Part shown: positions 25,516 to 34,689 of the stretch, in pieces
How positions within the stretch are numbered: position 1 is the first letter of the stretch
Layout: every line of letters begins with the position of its first letter
Assembly (NCBI RefSeq): GCF_024609245.1
Contig: NZ_JANJYH010000004.1
Coordinates: 124,001-188,000 of the forward strand
From: Haloarchaeobius sp. FL176
Lineage (GTDB): Archaea > Halobacteriota > Halobacteria > Halobacteriales > Natrialbaceae
DNA length: 64,000 nt
Direction: 5' to 3'
Translations under genes and position numbers: made by a program
Notes under the pieces: model-generated
Databases searched by the model: none
What the model was told of the DNA's origin: nothing
Seen by the model: only the letters and a program-made list of their open reading frames with translations

Positions 25516-26286
25516 TCAGTCCTCGCTGTCGAAAAAGCCCAGGAGCGCGTCGTTCACCGGACGTGACCGCTCGATACCGACGAAGTGCCCCGCGTCGGGG
25601 TACGCGAGCGCCTCGCCACGGGGCAGTTCCTCGGCGAGTCGACGCCCCGCCGCCGGCTCTATCAGCTCGTCGGCGCCGGGAACGACGACCAGCGTCGGGT
25701 TGTCGATCTCGTACAGCGGCTCGGCATCGAAGCCGTCGAGCGCCGCGCGCTGGTGCTCCCACGACTCCCGGTCCGCGTCCTCGTCGCCGCGCCAGCCCGC
25801 GATACCGTCGAGCACGTCGGACTGTTCTGCCCGGAACTCGGCTGAGAGCGCCGACGAGAGCGTCTCCCTGCAGGCAGTGGCGTCTGCGGGGTCGGCAAAG
25901 AACGGCTCCGGGTCGTAGGCGGTGCCGGTCGCGGCGCCGGCGAGCAGCCCCAGCTTCCGGACCCGGCCCGACGTGCGGGCGTAGTGCAGCGCGACCATCG
26001 CACCGAGGCCGCTCCCGACGAGGTGGACCGACTCCGTGCCGTGGTCCGAGAGTACGGCGTCGAGGTCGTTCGCGAGCGTCGCCACCGACAGCGGCCCCGC
26101 CGGGCGGTCAGACCCGTCGGTCCCGCGCATCGCCCACGTCAGCGTCTCGAACGGCCCGGCGAGGCCGGCGTGCTGCCAGCCCCAGAGCCACGGCCCGCAG
26201 CCGATGTCGGGGACGAACGCCACCGTCTCCCCGTCGCCGTCGGTCTCGTACCGGAGCGTCGTCCCGTCGCGTGTCGCGGTCGGCAT
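25516..26286 (-). CDS. Alpha/beta-hydrolase fold protein lacking the nucleophile
   Basis: 256 residues of the alpha/beta-hydrolase (abhydrolase_1) fold. The nucleophile elbow, normally G-x-S-x-G (as in VGHSMGGM), reads VGSGLGAM at residues 90-97: the Ser is one place early and Gly93 occupies the nucleophile slot. The acid (GADEL) and His (DAGHFVGIE) of the triad are kept. It is therefore either a non-hydrolytic binding protein or an enzyme using another residue. Begins MPTATRDGTTLRYETDGDG, a typical family start. Divergent from the Tat lipoprotein at 26344. Confidence 0.86.
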   Translation of the reverse strand: MPTATRDGTTLRYETDGDGETVAFVPDIGCGPWLWGWQHAGLAGPFETLTWAMRGTDGSDRPAGPLSVATLANDLDAVLSDHGTESVHLVGSGLGAMVALHYARTSGRVRKLGLLAGAATGTAYDPEPFFADPADATACRETLSSALSAEFRAEQSDVLDGIAGWRGDEDADRESWEHQRAALDGFDAEPLYEIDNPTLVVVPGADELIEPAAGRRLAEELPRGEALAYPDAGHFVGIERSRPVNDALLGFFDSED

Positions 26287-26343
26287 GGCTGTTGGGAGCG
26301 GTCGCCACCGGAAAGTATTCACGGATGGTGACGACGGTACGAT

Positions 26344-27435
26344 ATGATGCGACGCCGCCAGTTCCTCGCCGCGACCGGTACTGCCCTCACCGTCGCCCTC
26401 GCCGGCTGTAGCGAACCGCCACACGTCGAACTCCGGCTGACGCCGCTCCACGACGCGGAGCTCGGCGAGCAGCTCGTTGCCGACGTCGACGACCTCTACG
26501 AAGACGAAGCGTCCGCCGCCGTCCGCGGTGCCGCCGAGAACGGCTCCTACGTCCGGAACGCGACCGACGAATCCGGGCCGCTGCTCGACGACGGGGAGCT
26601 CGTGCGCCACGACGGCGAGGTGTTCGCCGTCCGGACCGTCCGCGTCGGCGTTCAGGCCCGAACGTTGCAGGTGTTCACCGTGACCTACACCGGTCGCGGG
26701 GACGAGACGACCGTCGAACTCGGCGACGACGCCCGCATCGTCGCGTACTCGGACCTGCCCACCGCCGACCGGAGGATGTTCGACGACGCCTACCCGGAAA
26801 GCCTGGCCAGGGAGCCCGGTGCGATGGCCAGGTATCTCCGCCTGACCTACCCGGACGACGCCGAGTCGGTGTTCGTCCCGGAGCAGGAGTACGACGCTGT
26901 CGAGTACGAGGGCCGGACGTTCCAGGTCGAGTACGAGGGTGAGGACGTCGTCGAGAACGGCCGGTACCGCTACGAGCTCGAACCGGTCGCGCCCGACATC
27001 GAGACGTACGTCGACCGCGTCGTCGACGAGCACGTCTTCACGCTCGACCGGAGCACACTCTCCGAGGAGCAGCGCGAGATGGTCGCGACGGCCATCGACG
27101 AGAGCACGTACGAGGAGGAGAAGGAGATCTCCGACGCTTTCGCGGCTCTGGTCGAGCGAATCCGGGAGCACGAGCCCGTCGACAGGCACTCCTCGCAGCT
27201 GAACTACGTCCTCAACTACGACGGGATGACGTACCTCGCGGAGCTACACGACACCGATTTCGACTTCGATTCCGAGACCACCGAACCCTACCGCACGACG
27301 ACGGACGACGAGCCTGCGACGGGAACGACGGTCGACGATAGCACAGCGACGAACGGCTCCGGCACCGTCGACGGTATCGACCACAACGCCGAGTATCCCA
27401 CCACCGAACCCTACCGCACGACGCCCTCGGGCTGA
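26344..27435 (+). CDS. Tat lipoprotein with C-terminal TTEPYRTT repeats
   Basis: 363 residues. MMRRRQFLAATGTALTVALAGC is a Tat signal with lipobox (Cys22). The mature part is acidic, with two or three related blocks of about 80 residues: a helix such as LVADVDDLYEDEASAAVRGAAENGSY or STLSEEQREMVATAIDESTYEEE followed by strands such as VFAVRTVRVGVQARTLQVFTVTYT and RTFQVEYEGEDV. The tail is Thr/Ser-rich and contains TTEPYRTT twice (about residues 311 and 353). Not an obvious enzyme; a surface protein with repeated small domains, layout similar to the one at 20073. Confidence 0.82.
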   Translation: MMRRRQFLAATGTALTVALAGCSEPPHVELRLTPLHDAELGEQLVADVDDLYEDEASAAVRGAAENGSYVRNATDESGPLLDDGELVRHDGEVFAVRTVRVGVQARTLQVFTVTYTGRGDETTVELGDDARIVAYSDLPTADRRMFDDAYPESLAREPGAMARYLRLTYPDDAESVFVPEQEYDAVEYEGRTFQVEYEGEDVVENGRYRYELEPVAPDIETYVDRVVDEHVFTLDRSTLSEEQREMVATAIDESTYEEEKEISDAFAALVERIREHEPVDRHSSQLNYVLNYDGMTYLAELHDTDFDFDSETTEPYRTTTDDEPATGTTVDDSTATNGSGTVDGIDHNAEYPTTEPYRTTPSG

Positions 27436-27516
27436 TCCCCAGCGGGACCCCCTCCTGATGTCACGGTCGCCCGGCGAGTCGGGCTTCTTTTGGGACGCCA
27501 CCGCGAGGGTCCGACA

Positions 27517-28719
27517 ATGCACGCGATCAAGGACAGCGTCCACGACTACATCGAGGTGTCGGGCGTCGTCGCCGACCTGCTCGACACGGCGGCGATGCAG
27601 CGGCTCCGCCACATCAAGCAGCTCTCGACGGTGCGGCTCGTCTACCCCTCCGCGAACCACACCCGCTTCGAGCACTCGCTGGGCGTCTACCACCTCGCCC
27701 GCCGGGGCTGTCGCCACCTCGACATCGAGGGTGGCCGCGCCGAGGCGGTGCAGGCCGCCGCCGTCCTCCACGACGTGGGCCACGGGCCGTACGGCCACCA
27801 GACCGAGGGCATCATCGAGCGCCGCCTCGGCCGGCACCACGACGAGGTACACGACCTGCTCGAGGAGACGGCGCTCGCCGACGTGCTCGAATCGCACGGC
27901 CTCTCGACGACGGTCGTCGCTGACCTCATCGACGGGCAAGGGAAACTCGGGCAGCTCGTCTCCGGCGAGCTCGACGCGGACCGCATGGACTACCTCGTTC
28001 GCGACGCCCACCACTCCGGGGTTCCCTACGGCACCATCGACCAGGCCCGTCTGCTCCGTGGGCTCACCTTCATCGACGGCGACCTCGCCCTGGCGGAGGG
28101 GAACCTCGCGACCGCCGAGTCGATGCTCGTCGCCCGGGCGCTGATGAACGCCACCGTCTACCGTCACCACGTCCCCCGCATCGCCGGCGAGATGCTCGAA
28201 AGCGCCTGCGAACGGCTACTCGACGGCACCGACCTGGACGCCGAACGCTTCGCCCGGATGGCCGACGACGAGCTGCTGGCCGCGCTCCGGGACCACGAGC
28301 CCACCGCCGAGGACGCTGCCCGCCTCGCCGAGCGCGACCTCTACAAGCGCGCGGTCTGGGCCGAACTCGACGACGTGCCCGACAGAATCGTTGATGCGGA
28401 CCACGCGGACGAACGCGAAACCGAGCGTGCCATCGCCGAGACCGCCGGCGTTCCCGAGCGGGCCGTCCTCCTCGACGTCCCCGGCCGCCCCGCCATGCCC
28501 GAGTCCTCGACCCGCGTCGTCGTCAACGGCGAGGTCCGCCGGCTGCAGGACGCCTCGCCGCTGGTGCAGGGCCTTCAGGCCGCCAGCACCGTCCAGTGGC
28601 GCCTCGGCGTCTACGCCCCCGAGGAGCACGTCGAGCCCGTCCGCGAGGCCGCCCTCGAAACGCTCGACGTCCCCGCCTCCGGGACGCGCCCCTCCGGCGA
28701 CCGCGAAGCCTTCGTTTAG
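27517..28719 (+). CDS. HD-domain phosphohydrolase (dNTPase/SAMHD1-like)
   Basis: 400 residues. Begins MHAIKDSVHDYIEVSGVV, then TRFEHSLGVYHLARR (first His of the HD site), AAVLHDVGHGPYGHQTEGI (HD pair) and SGELDADRMDYLVRDAHHSGVPYG, the exact layout of the YdhJ/SAMHD1-type dNTP triphosphohydrolase family (metal ligands H, HD, D). It probably hydrolyses nucleotides in the cytoplasm. The C-terminal 150 residues are acidic and haloarchaeal. The ATG at 27517 gives the normal N-terminus. Stand-alone gene. Confidence 0.91.
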   Translation: MHAIKDSVHDYIEVSGVVADLLDTAAMQRLRHIKQLSTVRLVYPSANHTRFEHSLGVYHLARRGCRHLDIEGGRAEAVQAAAVLHDVGHGPYGHQTEGIIERRLGRHHDEVHDLLEETALADVLESHGLSTTVVADLIDGQGKLGQLVSGELDADRMDYLVRDAHHSGVPYGTIDQARLLRGLTFIDGDLALAEGNLATAESMLVARALMNATVYRHHVPRIAGEMLESACERLLDGTDLDAERFARMADDELLAALRDHEPTAEDAARLAERDLYKRAVWAELDDVPDRIVDADHADERETERAIAETAGVPERAVLLDVPGRPAMPESSTRVVVNGEVRRLQDASPLVQGLQAASTVQWRLGVYAPEEHVEPVREAALETLDVPASGTRPSGDREAFV

Positions 28720-28943
28720 CCAATACGTTTACAGTGGTGCGTCTCGGAATCGTATACGGGGTTACGACCCCCCAGATCGGATCAGTCGTTGCCTCCTGAT
28801 CGATGCCCTGCTCGGCCGGGACCGAGTGGGGACTGGGATACGCCACTATCATATCCTTTTGGTGGCGCGAACCACGGTTCGTAGCTACGCCTGTCGATGT
28901 TCGGCGGAGCCGAAACCGATCGAGCAGACTCGCTCCTGACTGT

Positions 28944-30131
28944 TCAGTACCCGTTCCGCTGGTCGACCTCCTCGGCAGTCGGCAGCACGCCTTCCTCCGC
29001 GCCCTTGTAGTAGACGAACCCCCAGTAGGCGCCGTTGGCGAAGTAGGTGAACGTCCAGCCCCAGGCGAGGCCGATGAGGAACAGGACCACGCTGAACGAG
29101 GCGACGATGCGGAGGACGACGACCAGCAGGACGTACAGCAGCCCGTACTTGACGTAGTGCTTGGTGAACGCGAAGTCGAACGTGAGACTGGACGAGAAGG
29201 TCTTCGTGATGCTCCCCGTGACGGGGTAGACGGTCAGGGCGGCGGGGAACAGGTAGAAGCCGACGAGTACGAAGATCCAGGCGACCGCATCGTGGAGCAT
29301 CGCGCCGGCGAGAATCGCCCCCAGCCAGACGGCTCCTGCGAGGGTGAACGCGACGACGTAGCCGACGCCGTCGGTGAGCATGTCGCCGTAGTCCGCGAAC
29401 TCGGGCTGGGTGCGGCCCTGTGCGGCGTAGCGGGTGAGGCGGAACACGTAGCCGAACAGGAACACGAGCGGGAGGAACACGAGCAGCGGGCTGACCAGCA
29501 CGACCGCCCCGGCCTTCAGGAGCGGGCCCCAGCCCCGCTGGGTCGGGTAGGAGAACGCGAAGTCGAACGCGCCCTTCCGTCGCCAGTCGATGTGTTTCAC
29601 GCCGTCGTCGCCGTCGAGCCGGTTAGTCGGAGGACGGGCGGTCCCGCGACGACGCTCGTACTCGTCGCGACGTGCGCCGTGGTCCGGGTGCGGACTGTCG
29701 AAGTTCCAGCTGACACCGTCGGCTGTCGACGCTGCTTCGCCGGCCGCCCGGTCGCCGGCGCGCCGCCCATCGCCACCGGGAGCGCGCTGCTCGTCGGGCC
29801 GGCGGGGACCCTGGCGGTCACGGCGTCGGTCGTCGGGTGCGTCGGTCGGTCGTCGCCGCCCGTCGTCCGGTGCCAGTTCGGCCCGGCGTGAGCCGTGACT
29901 GTCGTCGGCCGGTGGGTCGCGTCCGGCGCTGGGTCGGTCGTCGGTCGAGGACTCCGGCCCTGTGGTCGGCTCCGTGTCCGCACGCCACTCGTCCCCGTCG
30001 CCGTCCCACGAGTAGCTCGGGTACGTGGACTCGTCGTCGTCCGGCCCGCCGTCGGCCGAGTCACCGCCCTCGTCCCCGGGTCGGCGGTCGGGAGTGCGTT
30101 CGTCGGCCGGGTCCTCCTCGTCCCGGCTCAT
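28944..30131 (-). CDS. DUF4013-like membrane protein with long disordered head
   Basis: 395 residues. Residues 1-175 are an Asp/Arg/Pro/Gly-rich, low-complexity and probably disordered region (MSRDEEDPADERTPDRRPGD). Then GAFDFAFSYPTQRGWGPLLKAGAVVLVSPLLVFLPLVFLFGYVFRL begins a membrane domain of about six helices ending WGFVYYKGAEEGVLPTAEEVDQRNGY. The FSYP-x(n)-LL-x-GYVFRL layout is that of DUF4013, a family of unknown function. The next gene on the same strand upstream encodes a similar protein, and alaS lies further upstream. Confidence 0.84.
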   Translation of the reverse strand: MSRDEEDPADERTPDRRPGDEGGDSADGGPDDDESTYPSYSWDGDGDEWRADTEPTTGPESSTDDRPSAGRDPPADDSHGSRRAELAPDDGRRRPTDAPDDRRRDRQGPRRPDEQRAPGGDGRRAGDRAAGEAASTADGVSWNFDSPHPDHGARRDEYERRRGTARPPTNRLDGDDGVKHIDWRRKGAFDFAFSYPTQRGWGPLLKAGAVVLVSPLLVFLPLVFLFGYVFRLTRYAAQGRTQPEFADYGDMLTDGVGYVVAFTLAGAVWLGAILAGAMLHDAVAWIFVLVGFYLFPAALTVYPVTGSITKTFSSSLTFDFAFTKHYVKYGLLYVLLVVVLRIVASFSVVLFLIGLAWGWTFTYFANGAYWGFVYYKGAEEGVLPTAEEVDQRNGY

Positions 30132-30222
30132 ACGACCGTCACCTGCCGAACGCTGTGGAACGCCATCTATTTGACACGATAGGAGGTGGGCGGAAAAAAC
30201 CTTCCGGCAGCCGAGGCACCCA

Positions 30223-31080
30223 CTACTCGTCCGTGGCCGGCAGCGGCTCGACCCGCCCGTCCTCGATGGCCTCGCCGTAGAGGTAGCCCCAGTACGCAGC
30301 CGGTACCAGCGCCGCGAGCGGCAGGAGGAACGCGGCGAAGGTGACGAACAGCAACACGAAAAACCCCACGACCAGCAGTCCGACCAGGAGCACGGTGTCG
30401 GCGAAGAAGTGGAGCGCGTACCGCCGGGTGAACGCGAACTCCGGCGTGCGGACGGCGGTCTCGCGGAGGTCCTCGGTCGCCGCGTACGTCGTGAACAGAC
30501 CGGGCAGGAGGTACGACCCGACGAGTGCGAGCACGCTGGCGAGCAGGGCACTCTCGCTCGCGCTCAGGTACACCAGGGTCCCCAGTCCGCCGACGGCACC
30601 CCACCAGAGCACGGTGACGACGACGCCGCACTTCGCGATCCCCCAGATATCGTCGTAGCCGGGCGGCTCCTCGGCCCGTGCGGCCGCGCCAGCGAGCCGG
30701 GTGACGTAGCCGGCCGCCAGCACACCGGGCACGACGAGGAAGGAGAAGATGCCGAGGACGCCGGTGAGCAGGGCCGCCGATCCACCCTCCCGGAACGGGT
30801 ACCTGAGGCTGAACGTCACCACGCCGGCGTCGAAGATACCGGGGTCCATCGCCTCGTCGGGCCGGGGTTCGGCGGGCGGTCGCTCGTACTGCGGGTCGCC
30901 GAGCCGGTCGACCCAGCGGTCCGAGCCAGCGTCCCCCCGTTCACTGGTGCCGTGGGTGGCAGGCTGCACCCGATCTGGCGGCGAGCGAGCCTCCTCGTCC
31001 CACGGACGCCGCTCGGTATCGCGAGGGCCGGCCGCGGTGTCGTCCCACCTCGGCTCGGGCTCGTCGTCGTCGCGGCTCAC
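30223..31080 (-). CDS. DUF4013-like membrane protein, second copy
   Basis: 285 residues from a GTG start (MSRDDDEPEPRWDD), closely matching the MSRDEE start of the neighbour. A disordered charged head of about 85 residues precedes SLRYPFREGGSAALLTGVLGIFSFLVVPGVLAAGYVTRLAGAAARAEEPPGYDDIWG and five or six helices, ending YWGYLYGEAIEDGRVEPLPATDE. Clearly paralogous to the product of the 28944-30131 gene in layout, but strongly diverged. 90 bases separate them; both follow alaS on the minus strand. Confidence 0.83.
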   Translation of the reverse strand: MSRDDDEPEPRWDDTAAGPRDTERRPWDEEARSPPDRVQPATHGTSERGDAGSDRWVDRLGDPQYERPPAEPRPDEAMDPGIFDAGVVTFSLRYPFREGGSAALLTGVLGIFSFLVVPGVLAAGYVTRLAGAAARAEEPPGYDDIWGIAKCGVVVTVLWWGAVGGLGTLVYLSASESALLASVLALVGSYLLPGLFTTYAATEDLRETAVRTPEFAFTRRYALHFFADTVLLVGLLVVGFFVLLFVTFAAFLLPLAALVPAAYWGYLYGEAIEDGRVEPLPATDE

Positions 31081-31163
31081 GGCCACACCTCGTGCGGCCG
31101 GCAGCACCGCTGTCGGGACATACTTCGAATCAGACGTGTCGGCACGAAAAACGTTCCGTCGGC

Positions 31164-33941
31164 TCAGTGGTCGAGGACGGCCCGGAGCACGTCGGCCGCG
31201 TCGTCGAGCGCGTCGTCGAGCGCGTCGGTGTCGGGGCCACCGCCCTGTGCGAAGTCCGGCGGGCCGCCACCGCCGCCGCCGACTTTCGACGCGAGCTCGC
31301 TCACGACCGCGCCGGCGTTGACCTCGCTCTCGTCGGGAACGGCGACGACGAACTGCGCGCCGTCGAGCCCGGAGCCCAGCACGGCGATCTTGCCCTCCTC
31401 GACGAGTGCGTTGGCGGTCGCACGCAGCTCGTCCATGTCGGCGTCGACGCGCTGGACGACCGCCGGCGTCCCACCGACGTCGACCTCCTCCGCGCCGTCC
31501 GCACCGGAGGCGCGGACCTCTGCGAGCTGCTCCTTGAGGTCCTCGATGGTCTTGCCCCGCGCCTTCCACTCCTCGAAGAAGCGAGCCGCCGTCTCGGGCA
31601 CCTCCTTCGGGGTCACGTCGAGCACGCCGGCGGCGTCGTACAGCGCGTCTTCGGTCTCCTGGGTCGCCGTGATGGCGGCATCGCCGGCGGCGAAGCTGAT
31701 GCGCTCGACGCCGTCCTGCACGCGCTCGGTCCTGTGGAGCTTGATGGCCCCGATGTCGCCGGTGCGGGCGACGTGCGTGCCACCGCAGGCCTGGACGTCC
31801 TCGGCGACGTGGATGAGCCGGATGTTCGTGCCCGGCGGGATACCGCCCTGGTAGAGGTCGAAGCCGTGCTTCTCCTCGGCCTCGTTCCGGTGGGGCCACT
31901 CCTGCTTGACCGGCGTGTTCTCCATCACCAGCTCGTTGGCGTAGCGCTCGATCTCCTTCGCCTCCTCGCGGGTGATTCGCTCGTAGTGGTGGACGTCGAT
32001 GCGCGAGCCGTCGACGCCCTTCTGGGCGCCGGCCTGCCGGATGTGCTCGCCGAGCACCTGCCGAGCGGCGTGGATGACGACGTGCGTGGCGGTGTGGTTG
32101 CGCATCAGCTGCTTGCGGCGGTACGTGTCGATCTGGCCGCGGACGAACTCGCCCTTGCCCGGGCTCTCGTCGGTCCGGTGGAGAATGACCCCGTCGCGGC
32201 GCTGGACGTCGGTCACCTCGACGGTGACGTCGTCCGTCGAGAGGTTCCCCGTGTCGGCGGGCTGGCCACCGCCCTCCGGGTAGAACATCGTCTGGTCGAG
32301 CACCACGTCGTAGCCGTCCTCGCGCTCGAACACGTCGAGGACGACCGCCTCGAACTCGGTGCGCTGCTGGTCCTCGTAGTAGAGTCGCTCGGTCTCGGGC
32401 AGGTCGTCGAGGCGCTCGGCCTCGCTCTCGTCCGCCTCGTCGAAGGCCTCGGCGCTGTCGTGGCGCTCGGCGACGAGCGAGTAGAAGTCGTCGGGCACGT
32501 TGACGCGCGCGCCGGCCTCCTCGGCGATGGCCTCGACCATGTCCGGCTGGATGCCGTGGCTGTCGTACAGCTCGATGAGCTCGCTCGTCGGGATGGGCTC
32601 TGACTTGCGGGCGTACTCCTCGGCGAGCTGTTTGACGCGACGGCTGCCGCGATCGAGCGTCTCGCGGTACTTCTCGACCTCGGTGCGGACGATGTCGCGG
32701 ACGGTGTCTCGGTTCTGGTAGCCCAGCCGGTCGGCCTGCATGTCGACCAGCTCGTCGAGTGGCGCGTCGACGCCGACGTTGTCACAGAGGCGCTTCGTGC
32801 GCCGCAGCACCATCCGGGCGAGGTAGCCCGTCGAGACGTTCGACGGGACGATGCCGTCGCCGAACATGTACGCGAGCGTGCGGCAGTGGTCGGCGATGGC
32901 GTAGATGTCCTCCAGCGGCTCCATCAGCGACTCCAGCCGGTCGACCTCGACGTCGAGCTTCTCGGCGATGTCGCCGCGGGCCGTCTCCATGTCCTCGGCC
33001 TCGTCGATGTCCATCCGCCCGGCGAGCTTGGCGGCGCGGTTGACGAGTCGTTCCTCGTCCTCGGAGAGGTCGATGCCGGCGTTCTCCTTGAGGAACGCGA
33101 TCGTGTCGGGGTAGACGGCCTCGTACACCGTCGGCGTCCCCTGGGACATCCAGGTCCACCGCTCCAGCCCGTAGCCGGTGTCGACGATGTACGTGTCCAT
33201 GAAGGAGTAGCGGTTGCCGTCCTTCATCTCGTAGTCGCCCTCGGGGTCCTGCTCCATGCACATGAAGACGAGCGTCGCCAGCTCGGCGCCGCGGTAGATG
33301 ACCTCGATTGCGGGTCCGGCGTTGCCGCCGCCGACCCACGGGTCCTCGATGTACGTGATCTCGTCGAGGTTGGCCCCCAGCGACTCGAACAGCTCGTCGC
33401 AGTACTGCACCGTCTCGTCCTTCCAGTACACCTCGCCGTGGTAGGCGTAGGCGTCCTCGTCGACCTCCTCCTGCGTGTTGAACACGTGGTGGGCCATCAT
33501 CTCGAACGCCATCGTGTGCCGGCCCGTCTTGCCCACGTTGTCGATGTCCTGCATCCGGATGCAGGGCTGGCTGATGGTCAGCGGGTTCGCCGGCGGCGGC
33601 GTCTGTCCGGAGGTGACGAGCGGCTGGAAGTCGTAGATAGAAGCCTGAGTCAGCAGCACGTCGTCCCGCCAGCGGTTCGCCGCCACGGGGTACGGCTCGA
33701 TCCGTTCGTGGTCGTGTTCCTCGAAGAAGGAGAGGAACGCCTCCCGCATCTCCGCTAGCGTGTACTCCTCGTCGAAGCCGGGGTTGTCGATGAAGCTGTA
33801 GTCCTCGCAGGGTGGCTCACCGCACAGCTCCCGGTCGTGGTCGCGTGTCCAGAAGTGGGCGCCGCAGCCGGTACACTCCCGGCGTACGAACCCTTCCGTC
33901 TCGAAATAGTCGAGACGGTACTCCTCCTCAAGTTCGCTCAT
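31164..33941 (-). CDS. alaS: Alanyl-tRNA synthetase
   Basis: 925 residues of the archaeal form. It charges tRNA-Ala with alanine in the cytoplasm. Class II catalytic core is in the first 450 residues ([33 protein letters not shown] and [13 protein letters not shown]). The editing domain has [29 protein letters not shown] and further ligands for zinc. The C-terminal C-Ala/DHHA1 domain includes [17 protein letters not shown] and oligomerisation helices. The N-terminal [23 protein letters not shown] zinc-like knuckle is characteristic of archaeal AlaRS. A TATA-like box (GTTTTACC) sits about 28 bases before the ATG. Confidence 0.97.
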   Translation of the reverse strand: MSELEEEYRLDYFETEGFVRRECTGCGAHFWTRDHDRELCGEPPCEDYSFIDNPGFDEEYTLAEMREAFLSFFEEHDHERIEPYPVAANRWRDDVLLTQASIYDFQPLVTSGQTPPPANPLTISQPCIRMQDIDNVGKTGRHTMAFEMMAHHVFNTQEEVDEDAYAYHGEVYWKDETVQYCDELFESLGANLDEITYIEDPWVGGGNAGPAIEVIYRGAELATLVFMCMEQDPEGDYEMKDGNRYSFMDTYIVDTGYGLERWTWMSQGTPTVYEAVYPDTIAFLKENAGIDLSEDEERLVNRAAKLAGRMDIDEAEDMETARGDIAEKLDVEVDRLESLMEPLEDIYAIADHCRTLAYMFGDGIVPSNVSTGYLARMVLRRTKRLCDNVGVDAPLDELVDMQADRLGYQNRDTVRDIVRTEVEKYRETLDRGSRRVKQLAEEYARKSEPIPTSELIELYDSHGIQPDMVEAIAEEAGARVNVPDDFYSLVAERHDSAEAFDEADESEAERLDDLPETERLYYEDQQRTEFEAVVLDVFEREDGYDVVLDQTMFYPEGGGQPADTGNLSTDDVTVEVTDVQRRDGVILHRTDESPGKGEFVRGQIDTYRRKQLMRNHTATHVVIHAARQVLGEHIRQAGAQKGVDGSRIDVHHYERITREEAKEIERYANELVMENTPVKQEWPHRNEAEEKHGFDLYQGGIPPGTNIRLIHVAEDVQACGGTHVARTGDIGAIKLHRTERVQDGVERISFAAGDAAITATQETEDALYDAAGVLDVTPKEVPETAARFFEEWKARGKTIEDLKEQLAEVRASGADGAEEVDVGGTPAVVQRVDADMDELRATANALVEEGKIAVLGSGLDGAQFVVAVPDESEVNAGAVVSELASKVGGGGGGPPDFAQGGGPDTDALDDALDDAADVLRAVLDH

Positions 33942-33966
33942 CGTTGTCCCACAGTGGCTCTTCGGT

Positions 33967-33976
33967 CGGTAAAACA
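33967..33976 (-). promoter_or_regulatory. TATA-like box of alaS
   Basis: CTGTTTTACC on the minus strand, 26-35 bases before the alaS ATG at 33941, the spacing for a leaderless mRNA. Confidence 0.5.
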
Positions 33977-34114
33977 GTTCCGCAACCGCCCTTCCTGCAA
34001 AATTCGCGACGCTGGGGCCGGGAGCCGCGGGCTGTCCAGCGTCGGTGGCTCCGCCCAGGTGGTCCGACGTGGTTACCGACCTCGGTTAAGTGGGCGGCCG
34101 TCCCACTGGACTGT

Positions 34115-34630
34115 ATGTCTTCGGCGAACGACGGCGCGACCACCGGCTCGCAGTTCCCCGACGGCGACGAACTGCTCCGCGTCCTCGGCTTCGTCGTGCT
34201 GGTGAACGTCGTCGGCGCGACGCCGGCGGCCCTCGGTGGCCCCGACAGCGCGTGGTTCCAGGCGCTCGAGAAGCCGTGGTTCTACCCGCCCGGCTGGGCG
34301 TTCGGCGTCGCCTGGACCGTCCTCTTCTCGCTGCTGGGCGTCGCCCTCTACCGGGTCTGGCGCGAGGGCACGGAGCACGCCGCGGTCCGGCTCGCACTCG
34401 GCGCGTTCGCCCTCCAGATGGGGTTCAACGTGGCGTGGACGCCCACGTTCTTCACGCTCCAGCGGCCCAGTCTCGCGCTCGGCATCATCGCCGCCCTCTG
34501 GCTGCTCGTCGCCGGCACCATCGCCGCGTTCGACCGCGTCGACCGGGCCGCCGCCGCGCTGCTCGTGCCGTATCTCGCGTGGGTCAGCTTCGCGACGGTC
34601 CTGAACTACGCCATCTGGTCGCTGAACTGA
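34115..34630 (+). CDS. TspO/MBR family membrane protein
   Basis: 171 residues with five transmembrane helices. Family marks: SAWFQALEKPWFYPPGWAFGVAWTVLFSLLGVALYRVW (the KPxWxPPxWxFGxxWTxLY signature), MGFNVAWTPTFF, and AAALLVPYLAWVSFATVLNYAIWSLN. TspO binds porphyrins and related ligands in membranes and is linked to stress and tetrapyrrole handling; in haloarchaea the role is unstudied as far as I know. Stand-alone; the ATG at 34115 follows a GGTTAAG AT-poor region without SD. Confidence 0.93.
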   Translation: MSSANDGATTGSQFPDGDELLRVLGFVVLVNVVGATPAALGGPDSAWFQALEKPWFYPPGWAFGVAWTVLFSLLGVALYRVWREGTEHAAVRLALGAFALQMGFNVAWTPTFFTLQRPSLALGIIAALWLLVAGTIAAFDRVDRAAAALLVPYLAWVSFATVLNYAIWSLN

Positions 34631-34689
34631 CCGCCAGCCGACCCCGGCGGCCGCAGAGTTAAACCCCACGCGGCGGTATCGCTTCCACA

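Noticed and set aside
25254-26411. 385-residue plus-strand frame across the C-rich spacer and hydrolase
   Set aside because: Low-complexity Pro/Arg/Ala translation, antisense to a real alpha/beta-hydrolase gene.
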